Assembly: GCA_963576565.1 (NCBI GenBank)
Contig: OY755039.1
Coordinates: forward strand, 141,863,369 to 141,927,368
Reading direction: 5' to 3'
Length of the DNA: 64,000 nucleotides
Source of the DNA: Aspidapion aeneum
Taxonomy: Eukaryota > Arthropoda > Insecta > Coleoptera > Brentidae
The notes under the pieces are model-generated. The model ran no database searches and was not told the origin of the DNA. It saw nothing but the letters and a program-made list of their open reading frames with translations. This document shows positions 21,301 through 33,300 of this stretch, one piece after another. The position numbers and the translations under genes are program-made. Every line of letters starts with the position of its first letter. The first letter of the stretch is position 1.

Positions 21301-24300
21301 TTTTCTTTAGCAATTTTTAACGCCTGCTAAAATGCCGGGCCTTTCCACGCGATTATCAGCAATTTTAAAGTGACATTAGAAAAGTGGGCGACCGTACATC
21401 TAAGTACGTGATCGAGGGCCTCTACTGTGTTTTAGAGGTACTTAAACTAATTGAAAAGTTAGTTTGGAGTCGAGAACTAGACAGTTTTGCAATGGATTTT
21501 CTACGTACCTACCGCTCCGATTTCTTTAAAAACAGAGGACAAAGTTTGGAAGTTGTTGGCTAACAACACGGCAAAACTTTTAAATTGAACTTAAGTTTGT
21601 ACACGGTGTCCCAAATTCAATGTTTTTGGGGTGTTTCAGGTGTTTATAGGCAAGATAGACCAGTCATTAAAGTGAGAAAAAGACCCTCAGCTTGCAAAAG
21701 GTGGTGTAGTCGCGATGGTTCACATTGGAGCCAATTAAGTGCTAACCATGGACTTGGCCCCCTTAGGTGATACATCGTTTAAAAGATAATTTAATTTTCT
21801 ACATTAAAATTAATTACACACTTTCTTTAAAATGCTTACCTTTTGAGAAAATGACATAAAACTAAATAATTTCTGTTTATTTTGCATATACTATAGAAAT
21901 ACATAAGAAACGGGTGTACTTCTAACACTTCTGGGTTTATATCTCAACAAGGGTACTATCCAGAGAACTCAATGATGCCTCATTTTACAGGCTACTAGTT
22001 GGTCTTTATTTTGTGTTATAACAGATTTTCTCAAAAATAAGCAGTTTCGAAGTTAAAAGCCACTAAAAAAAAATTGGTCAAAATCCAACATGGCGGCGAC
22101 ATGCTTAGCGTCATAATTCAAAAACCGTTCGTCTGACAAAAACAACAAATTTTACAAAAACCCTTTTTGTGCACACTAAATCCAAGATGGTGTGGGGAGA
22201 CGCCAACCCCCCCCCCCCTCCAAGGTCGAAAACTCAAATTTATTTTTAGGACTCCAATATCAAGCACATATGTCAAAATGGCGATTACATCACCTTTTGC
22301 AAGCTAAAATTCTATAATGACTGGACTAAGATAGAAAATAACTGACAACCATGGTTGCGAGCTTTGATTTTCAAGAGATGAATTATTAGTCAGGTCTAAA
22401 ATGATTTGTTGCTTGCCTATTTGTGATACAATATTGTTTGCTACATCAAAAATTTCAGAAAAATTCGTAGAATACGAATTTCTACCGGGTGTTTCTTAAA
22501 AGCCAAAGCTGTACCCTGGCTTTAATATATTCTATTAGATACAGAGAACCGCCCCGTTCTGCCCCTAACAGTAAAGCAAGCAAATGGGCATGACGTCTGA
22601 CGCGGAGCCTTTTAAAGGCGACGCGCGACGATGCAAGCCATCCCCGATTTCGGCGACTTTTGGTAGGGATAATAGAGCCACTTTAAAAGGCGAGGTTATG
22701 AAAAAAAGAAAAGTCAGTGCAGAACCACTCTGCACCCCCTCCAAGGAGGTTGGAGGTGGCGTTTTTTTTAAATTGAAAACTCGGATTAGTTTCACTTGAG
22801 TTTTTTTATTGCACTATTTCTCAGCATTTTCAAACAAACTTAAAGAAAATACGTCACAAACTAAAAAGAGAGAATTTTATTGACTGATTCCCAGGATCTA
22901 AAATAATTTACAATTTCAACGGTTAGGGATATTATATATTATAAGTATTGTCCACTTACTTTAATGCCTATTTCTTCCCAATCTAAGTTTTTAAAACATC
23001 TTCTATGGCCTGGTTAGATAGTTTAGGGGATATTGTTTTACCCTGCCTGACACCTCTTTTTACAAGGATTGGCTTGGTTTCTTCGTGGATTTTAATTAAA
23101 GTTGTTGCTTCGCTATATATATTGGCTATTAAGTCTGTGATCTATTCGGTACTTAATTAAAGATGCTCTTATTTTTAAGGCGCTCAATGCTATCGAAAGC
23201 TTTTCAGAATCTCTAAACACAATATATAGTGAAATGTTGCATTCGTTGGCTCGTTCTATTAGGATTTTTATGATTAATAGGTGGCCAACTATACTGAAAC
23301 CTTTTCTGAAGCCTGCTTGTTCTTTTGTCTTCAATTAATATTGCTTTTTTCAGGAAACGGTTCTCGGCGTTGTAACAAAGACTTTCAATGGTTAAGTAAA
23401 GTACCACTCCCTTCACCGGCCCCTAGAAACTCCCCCCAAACTTCCCCACCCAAAATGGAGGAGGTCCATTTAGGGAAACCCCCTATCGCAGCCAGATCTG
23501 TGAGAGATAAGACCCCCAAACGAAGTGGCGGAGATTTAAGAACAGGTATGACTTTTCAATTAAAAAAAAAACATTGAAGTTTAAGAAATAGTTCATGTCG
23601 GAAAGTTGAGTTTGTAGTAGTTGTTAATTCCCATATGGGGCTTTTCATGTCAACCCGGCCACCTTTTGCACTTCACACCCCTGGCGCCTCAATAAGACTG
23701 CTTGCTTGCCCATTTACATATAAATACAGCCAACGCCTCCGCGCACTTACACAAGAATTTTTCTTTTTGCCATTTATACTTCTCGGTCCACTCTAAAATT
23801 TTTAAAGGCAATAAATAAAATATTGGAGCATCTTTTTTCAAAAAAATATAATATAAGCCCCATATAAAAATGGATCGAAATTTGAGTTACCGTGGCCTTC
23901 ACCCTAAAAGGGTTCATTGGGGGGCTGGAAATAAACGTAGGGTGAAGGCCCGTGGATCATCTTAAAAAACTCCACCTACCCCCTGCCCCCCTCAAAGGTG
24001 CATTATTTGAGTTTTTTTGAATTTTATCGAAAACTAACCTTTTTAGCAAAAGTTACACTTTTTTGTGAAGAACAAAATTCTCTCTTAAACCATGTATTAG
24101 TCAATAAGGTTAGAAGAAGGAAGTAGCTCTTCAGTAGCGTTTGTAAGCTGAGATTATTTCGAAAATACATGTTTATTATAGGTTTTATTTAAAAAATTCA
24201 AAAACTACACTTCTTGGGCAAAAATGTGTAGTATACTTTATTGTAGAAAATATAATTTGCTTTCAAAAGCTGTGATATAATGTCGGGATTATGTCACATG

Positions 24301-27300
24301 TAAGCCTTAAGGGGCGTACTTATATGAATAAATTTTCAAAAATAAAATAAATAATCGATTTTTGTTAATATTTTATCTATTTATAAAAAAAATGAGCTTC
24401 TTAGGAAAAAAATACGTTTTACCTTATAACTTCCTACGGACCTTAGTTTTGAAGAAAATTACAAAAATGTTTTTTTGGTAATTTTTGAAAATGTACGGAC
24501 GCCCCTGGAGAGTTAACCATAACTTCAAATTTTGTGATAAACCATTTAAAAGGAAATTTCATTATCTACCGTAAAGTTATTAACCTATATTTTTGTAAAA
24601 AGCTTAGTTTTTAAAAAAATTGGATAAAGCATGTCAAAAAATTTATTTGTTTGGTTATTTTCAAAAATTACTTTAAATTAAGGACACCACTGAACCGGTA
24701 ATTATAGAATAATTCCCAACGTTTAGAAGGAAATTTTGGTTTCTTTACAAACTGTAGAACACGTTTTTTGATAAAGAGCTTGGTTTCTAGGAAAATCAAA
24801 TAAAGCATGTGAAAAACATGTTTTCTTTTTAAAGTTTTTAATTAATTTATGTACGTCGCTGGCGAGTGTGTTATAAGTTAATCCCCACCGAGTTAGACAT
24901 TGTTAAAAAGGAAATTTCACTGTCTAAGATAAACTGTTTTGTAAATTTTTTATATTAAGCTTAGTTTATTTAATTTACGGACGCCCCTGAAGTTTTAGTT
25001 ATGATACTAATTTGACCTTGTTTTACAGCGTTTAAAAGGAAATTTTATTAGCTGCAATAAAAAATTACACATTTTTTTTGCAAAGGTTGGTTTTAAAAAA
25101 AAACAAGTAAAATATGGGAAAAACATGGGTTTTTTTAACTTTTTATAATTACTACAATTAACGAACGCCGCTGGAGATTTTGTAATAACTCCAACCCCAC
25201 CGACTTATACATCGTTTTAAAGGGAATTTCATTGTCGACAATAAAGTATATTATACATTTTCCGCCTAGTTTTTGCGAAAATTCAAAAAAACTAAAAAGC
25301 ACCTTGAATTTTAGGGCAGTTTTAAGATTAATTTTCGTCCAAAATCAATAAATTATATACCAATCGATAGGGAATTGTATGCTCTTTAAATTGTTATACT
25401 TGTAATTTTTTTTAAAAAGGGAATAATTCCAAGAAAATTAAGATTTAGGGTAGTTTTTTTATGATGATCCACGGACTTTCACCCTACGTTTATTTCTACC
25501 ACCCCCCCCCCCCCATTGATCCTTATATAATCCGTGGTATAAGGTATCAAATTAAACTCAAATCGATCTAGATTACAATAATAATTCCAGGCGCCGCCCC
25601 CGGAAGCCTAGATCGGCGCCGCCATTCTCACAAACGTGAAGAAAGGGATCAAAAATCACGTTCTTCCCACGTGAAGAGTCCACCTCGTTTGGAAGACTTT
25701 CAGCAGTCCCCCCATACGCCCCCCTACCAACAAAACGGATACCTGTTGGGTTCGCCCGCAAGTTGTGGACCGTATGATGGGTGTGCACCCTTTGATGGAT
25801 ATCATAGAAGGCCAGAGAGGTAATGACAGTTTCAGCAATAATAGGGACTTATTGCAATAAAGCCAGGCAGTAATAGTGGGGGTTGTCGTGACTATTTGTG
25901 TACGTGTTGCGCACAAATAAAGAGGATCGTGAGATAGTTTACGGGTTTATTTAATACTAAGTACAAAGATACTTACATACCTTTACATCATGTCAACCAA
26001 TCAAGTTTCGGATAGCATGCCCAAATTACATACATGGCACTATTCTGACAGTTTCACATTATAAGAACAGCTGTCTTCTTTCAAAATTAGGCCTTCTGTG
26101 TTATAAGAGGCGGAATTAATAGTGCCGCCATTATTAATGAAAAATAGAGGACTGAATTTATAAATTCGACTTTGGTATGTCAATTTTGAAAGATCAACTT
26201 TCAATTTTCAACAGAAAACTGTCAGAATAGTGCCCGGCACTATTACTGCCAGGTTTTATTGCAATAAGTCCCTAGTTTCACATAAGAACAGCTGTTTTCT
26301 TTCAAAATTAGGCCTTTGTATACGAGGGCTGTCTTTTTTATTTTGCATATAGGATCACAGAGGGCGACACTGATCGAATAGCGTTCTCACGAATCGATGA
26401 TTTTAGTTGATCAACTAAAATCGGTGAAGTTTTTGTTCAGACCACAATCAAAAAATCGATCGAATTAGTTGAATAAAAATTATTAATTAAATTGTCAATG
26501 TTGTACAGTCGGGGACTTTTTAAATTGCCGCCCTTGAAAATAAAAAATATTTGATATTCGGAAAAGTAGTTTGAACTAAAACAAAAAAATTGTGAACCTT
26601 ACAAACTTAAGCCCACTTGACTTTTGTCGTTTACTCTGCCGTGTTCAGAATCAAAATTTGTAGGAAACTGAATTTATCAAAAAATAAGTTATAGAAATTA
26701 AAACGTAAAAACTGTAAAGCGTAGAAATGGTTTAATCTTCTACCGGTAGAGGTCATCGTCGTCTGCTGCGTCAGCTATGGCTTTAGATGAAGAAGGGAAT
26801 GGGATACTTTTATCTCGTAGTGCTATGGAGAGGGCCGGCTCTTTACTGTTGCCATATTTACGTCTATCTATCTATCTATCTAGGCTTCTTCGATCCATCT
26901 TTGGACATAGGCCTCCCTCAATATTCTTCTCTGTCTGTCGCCATGTTGATCCATCTAGCTCCTGCATGTCTCTTCAAATCGTCCGCCCCTCTCATTTGGG
27001 GGCTTATTTACGTGCTAGTATGAAATTATAGTATCCCCTGTCCTCCTTTTGGGAGTTCGATTCGACGGCTTAAAAATTTCGGTCATTTGGCGCTCACGTG
27101 TCTGATGGCGGACAAAAACGCAATAAGCGTTGATCTGGCCTGAAAGACAGATGAGCTGTCGTAGGTCACGGATTAGTTTGTTTCTATTTATTTGTAATCG
27201 ATCTATGCTATTGTTCTGGTTTCTCTCATATCTCGATAGATGGCGCTTCTTGCGAGACTTTTCTTACTATTTACATAGGATTAGAGACAAAACCGTCTAA

Positions 27301-30300
27301 TTAACTTCGCAAGAGTGTCACATTGACCAAGCAGTGTTCCGAGGAGTCCCATAAGGATGAAACAGTTAACTGCCAACACTTATTAGGTATCCATTAGATC
27401 TTGGATCCCCGTGAGGTTAAGCTTTCAAGAGAAACAAAAACTGCTTTTTACCCGATTAGCCACGAAACTTGTTTGATTTTTAAATTCACAGGTACTAAAT
27501 TTCACGTTTGTATAAAATTATTAATATTTATTATTTTTTTTAGGTTAGAACCTCAACGGTACGGCAGTACTCCCATGCTGATGGAACACAGGTATCAAGA
27601 AAGGGGTAGTCACCCAGACCTTTACGGCGAGTGCGGTGGCAGATTTCGCCACGAGATGTCGTGCTGTTCGTCTTATCACTTGGGACCGCCCCCTCCTTGT
27701 TGTTATTACGGCGGCGCAGATCGAGGGGGAGGTTACCATTGGACACCTCCCGCTCCTTATATTAAGGTATCATGTAGGAAATTTTTTAAAATTTAACTAT
27801 TCTAATGCATTAGTAGGTGAGACTGCATATATGGGACTCCCCACCCTTTTTTGTAGGAGAGGTTGTTACAAATGGACTATAACCCCAGTATTAACTAAAG
27901 GGTCTAAAGTCCTAGCTTTAAAAATTCTTCATTTAAGAGTCTAGATTTTGGTTAAAGGTTTCACTCCTTTTTTTCGTTGTAGCAATGACATTATAGCCAC
28001 ACAAAACTTAAAAATAAATAAAAACAATATAATATTTTGGTTTAAAAATGATAGCCATATTTAAACCTCCACACGTCACTAGGAGATATTCGATAAAAAC
28101 GGTGTAAATCAGTGTCAGCTGTCCGCTATATTTTACATGTTAAGGCATGTTGTTTCTACACACTTTCTTATGCAGCAAAAGGGGTGGGGACTCCAATACG
28201 CGCTTCCATATCTACTAATACTATCTGAGGCTATTAACATGTTTATTTTTTCCAGCTTATCATTATACGTATATTTTCCCGGTGAGTATAAAATAATAAT
28301 TAATAATAACATTATACTTAAATTAAATTTTAATATTATGGTGTAAATGATAAATTTAACTATTGTATTAGTTTTTAATGAAGTGTCTACGCATTTCGCG
28401 TATGTAATGGAATAAAACATTATAAACATTTAGTATAAATATTCCTGCTTTGACTATACAAGCGAATGGAATGGAAATGGTTTTAATTTGAAATATTTTA
28501 TAAGTTCATATATTTAATTTTTAGGAGCCGACTACTAACTTTCCACATCGTTTATCTAGATTTACCAGTTTCCTCTTGCATAATAAATATTTTTCAATTT
28601 TTTTCAAATTTAGTTCACTGTCCAACCTAAACGTAATGTTTATTAACAAACGTGGAATTTCGTACCCGTGAATTTAAAAATCAAACAAGTTTCGTGGCTA
28701 ATCGGGCAAAAAAGAATGTTTTTTTGTTTCCCTTATATTTTTCCGTGGGTAGCCTGAAAGCTTAACCTCACGGGGGTCCAAGATCTAATGGACACCTAAT
28801 AAGTGTTGACAGTTAACCGTTTCGTCCTTATGGGACTCCTCAGAACACTGCTGGTCAATGTGACAAATCTTGCGAAGTTAATCAGACGGTTTTGTCTCTA
28901 ATTAAATGTAATTAGTGAGCGAACTATAGCAAGAGGCGCCATCTACCGAGATACGAGAGAAACAAAAAAAAACCAAAAGCAGGCGAAAGAAAACACTGCT
29001 ATACAATATCGATCAGTGAAAAGATCGAATGCAAATAAAAGAAAACAACTATAGTCCGTGACCTACGACAGCTCTTCGTCTTTCAGGCAGGATCAACACA
29101 GATTGCATTTTTACCCGTCTTCAAGACAGTGAGCGTCAATCAACGGAATTTTTAAGCCAAATAATACTAACAAACGTGGAATTTCGTACCCGTGAATTTA
29201 AAAATCAAACAAGTTTCGTGGCTAATCGGGCAAAAAAGAATGTTTTTTTGTTTCCCTTATATTTTTCCGTGGGTAGCCTGAAAGCTTAACCTCACGGGGG
29301 TCCAAGATCTAATGGACACCTAATAAGTGTTGACAGTTAACCGTTTCGTCCTTATGGGACTCCTCAGAACACTGCTGGTCAATGTGACAAATCTTGCGAA
29401 GTTAATTAGACGGTTTTGTCTCTAATTAAATGTAATTAGTGAGCGAACTATAGCAAGAGGCGCCATCTACCGAGATACGAGAGAAACAAAAAAAAACCAA
29501 AAGCAGGCGAAAGAAAACACTGCTATACAATATCGATCAATGAAAAGATCGAATGCAAATAAAAGAAAACAACTATAGTCCGTGACCTACGACAGCTCTT
29601 CGTCTTTCAGGCCGGATCAACACAGATTGCATTTTTACCCGTCTTCAAGACAGTGAGCGTCAATCAACGGAATTTTTAAGCCAAATAATACTAACAAACG
29701 TGGAATTTCGTACCCGTGAATTTAAAAATCAAACAAGTTTCGTGGCTAATCGGGCTAATATGGCTAATCGGGCAAAAATGGGTAATGTTTATTATTTTTT
29801 ATAGTTCAAAAAGTTGATGTGGGGGGCCCTCAGATTAGAAATACCAACAGGGTACAAAGAAAACATCTATACGTTGATGGTGCCATGGGCCCATAGACGA
29901 ATGGGCCTTAACATAATTATTACTAAGGTCACTCATCGTCAAGCAAGCTTAACAGGTAGCGAAGCCTAACTCTGATTTTCTATTTTTTGGTTATAATTTT
30001 TGACATGTTTTCCTCGGTTTCGCATTGGCGGCTCGTTGTTATTTTAAAAATGTGGTTTTAACACAGTCTAAAGATCTATTTAATAATAATACAGTTATAA
30101 GATAGTTTGCAGCATAACTTTTTAATTCTAATTACATAAATATATATAGTTTAGGTACCTTCATACTGTGTAAAACAACATTTTCAAAATAAAACAGAAC
30201 CGCCAATGCGAAACCGAGGAAAACATGTTAAAAATAATAACCGAAAAATAGAAAGCGTGACGTTAGCTTCGCTTCCTATAAAGTTTGCCTTTACGATGAG

Positions 30301-33300
30301 TGTCCTTAATTATTACGGCTTTCCAATATTCGGTGCTGATTTTAAATTACAGGCTTATAGCTCAAATAAATCGAAAATTTCGCCAACGTTGACGTTCTTT
30401 TAATTTAATATAAAAGACTGGCAATGAAAACAAATAAACCAAAACAGCCGTTGACAAGCCCTTGACATTTGTAAGCCAGAGAATGAAATGTCAATGGTTA
30501 AAAAGGACTTGACGGCGGCCATTTTTGATTTGCCGCTTTTACTTTGGTCAAAGCCAATCCACCAATTTTTTCGATTGATTGTGTAATATGTAATGTAATA
30601 TTGCCGGAGCGTTTATATTATCTTATAGTTATATGAGCTGAATTAATTTTGAACAGGAAAAAAGCAACATCTATTTCGTTTTGATTTTGTATTTTATTAG
30701 TTTTTGGATCCGCATGAACATTTTAGATTTAGTTTAAATACGACGTATTTTTATATTAAGACACGGATTTCTAAAAAAATAGAAGGTTTAGAAAAAATTC
30801 GTTAACTTCATTCGATTGGCCGTCGCGACTAATATCAAACTACCAAATTTTATTAAATTTGTTTACAAGAGGGCGACGATATTTTAATTTTAAAAAAAGC
30901 AATTTTTAGTTTCTGCTCGATATTTTGAAACCCCTGTAGATATTTTTAATTTCGATACTACATTTGATTGGGCTCAAAATAGTCCCATTTTTTTCCTTTA
31001 ACCAAAATACGGTATTTGACAAATTTTAGAAAAGTGTTTAGAATGATACATAGGTCCCTAATTTGCTACGCAAAATTATTAAAATAGTATATCTTATCAT
31101 GACTACATTTAAAATGAAGTTTTCTAATTTCCGATTTGAATTTGCCGCTAAAACGCTCATTTCTAGCATGGCGTTGCAATGACGTCACAGCGCAGTAAAC
31201 TCGCGGACAGATACACGGCATTCAAGTGTTTATTTGTTTTTGGTCTGTGCTTTTACTGTTTTTATGTAAAAAATGTCCTATAAGTGGTGTGTAGTGCCTC
31301 AGTGTTCGAATACTAGCAGAAAAACATCTGAATAACTATTTATTCATGTGCCTACAGCAGTAAAAGAACGAAAAAAGTGGCTAGAACTTGCTCGAAGAGA
31401 CCCAAGGGCCTTATCTAATACATCTTCACTTTACATTTGTGAAGATCACTTTGATGTGAGTATAACTAAATTGTTTGTATTAATTTTTCTCACGTTGTCT
31501 ATAATATATATAACTATTTCGTAAATGACGATAAAATGTTTGAGGTTATGTTTATTACAAGGGGTGAACAACTGTAATAGGCAGAAAGGTGTACAATTTT
31601 TTAGGCAGTGCTAGGCAGTTATTAGGCAGGGCTAGGGAGTACCTCTAAATTCAGGATTAGGCAGTGCACATGCAGGCTAAATGTAGGACTGAGCAGTGCA
31701 TATACAAGACTAGGCAGTGCATATTTGTTATTAAGGGTCATAAGAATTCTTTGAAACAAAGTGTATTTAGAAAATTGTTTTAAAAAAGCAATTTTTGATT
31801 GTTTCTTAATGCTTAAAATAATAATGATTGGATATTTAATTGAATCTATTGTAAGTGGCATATTAAACAAAAAAGCAAAACATATAACCTAACATCAAAA
31901 TCTAAATGAGTAAAAGTAGGCGAAGAATATCGTAAAAAAACTTTCAGTTATATACAAAACAACTCATCGAATACTTACATCAACATTTTAACGTTTCTAA
32001 ATTTTGCAGTACAAAAATCACTATTGTTGGCAAAGAAGCCTGCCACCATAAAGGAATTCAGCATTGGCAAGTTGGAGCTATCGGCTTTGGAGAATCCGTT
32101 TTCCATTGAAAATGTTTTTTATAAGCAAAACACAAAATAAAATCTAATTTAGGACGATAATTCGCACTTTAAACCAAAGCAAACATTACCATCCATAAGA
32201 AAATAACACAGAAAATAGGTTCGTTCGAGGCGTTTACTGTCTTGTGACGTCACTTGCAGCTGATTGGTAGACCGCCTGTTTTGAATCACTTGGCTAATTG
32301 TTTTAATGTAATGAATTTATTTAATTAAAAGAACTATGAATTTGAGAAAAAATTAAACAAAAAAGTTTGTTTTAGCATTTCCAAGACCTAAAGAGATATC
32401 TATATATAAATATATATTTATTTTTTACTACTGTCAAACACCCTATTGTACGTCTTTCGGAAACGGTAAGATATACAATTTAGATTAAATGGAAAAAAAT
32501 TACGCTATTCTGAGCACAAGCAGATGTTGTATTAAAATTAAAAATGTGGAAAAACTGTTTTTTTTTCGAAAAATTGAATTATCGTCGGCATTTTGTTAAA
32601 AAATTTAATAAAAGTTTACAGTTTTGTATTAGCAACTACGGCCAATCAAATGACGTTATCGTATTTTTTCTAGGTCTTCTACTTTTTTTTAAACCGTTTC
32701 CGAAATCCCCATGTTGTTACGTTTGTCTGGGACACTCTGTATATGTATTTATGATTATTTTCTTTTTATTTATAGCCCGGGGAACAAGACGAAAAAGTTC
32801 GCAAACTCCAGTACGAAAAAGAAAACCTGCAACTTCAAGTTCAAGTGCTGACCGAGCAGATAGAGGCTCAATCTGATAAGATTTCCGATTTGGAAAAAAT
32901 CGTTCACGAAAAAAAACAGCTGCTGTCAGATTCAGAAGAAAAATTACAAAGGGTAAGTAATGGTAACATTCACAGATATTATACTAGCTAGAGACTCTGT
33001 ATGTATGACATATTTTAAATAAAAGAGACGCGACAAACTCACAGTATACTAATTATTTATAGTAAGGAAAGCACCCCGGTCTTGTCATAATACTGTTATA
33101 CATACCCCCTGTATACATTAGTTCGGAATACAAAGTTCGAGAGGCGCTTATTACAGACCGTCACCCCTGGTATAAAAATATTATGTAATGACTCCTGTGC
33201 TGTCGCCATGGACATTAACCGCTACTCTCGGTATATGTTTTTGATTATGACTGACATTGGCAAAACAGATAAAAATATGACGTAAATGTTATTCGGCATT

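Noticed and set aside
27401..27543. In-frame upstream extension of exon E4 starting MDPREVKLS
   Set aside because: This is the end of repeat C plus the pyrimidine tract; the same words occur in the repeat copy at 42650, so it is not host coding sequence.
28525..28600. Possible extra exon after TTTTTAG (EPTTNFPHRLSRF)
   Set aside because: It has a fair acceptor and phase, but no donor follows and E4 joins E5 in phase without it.
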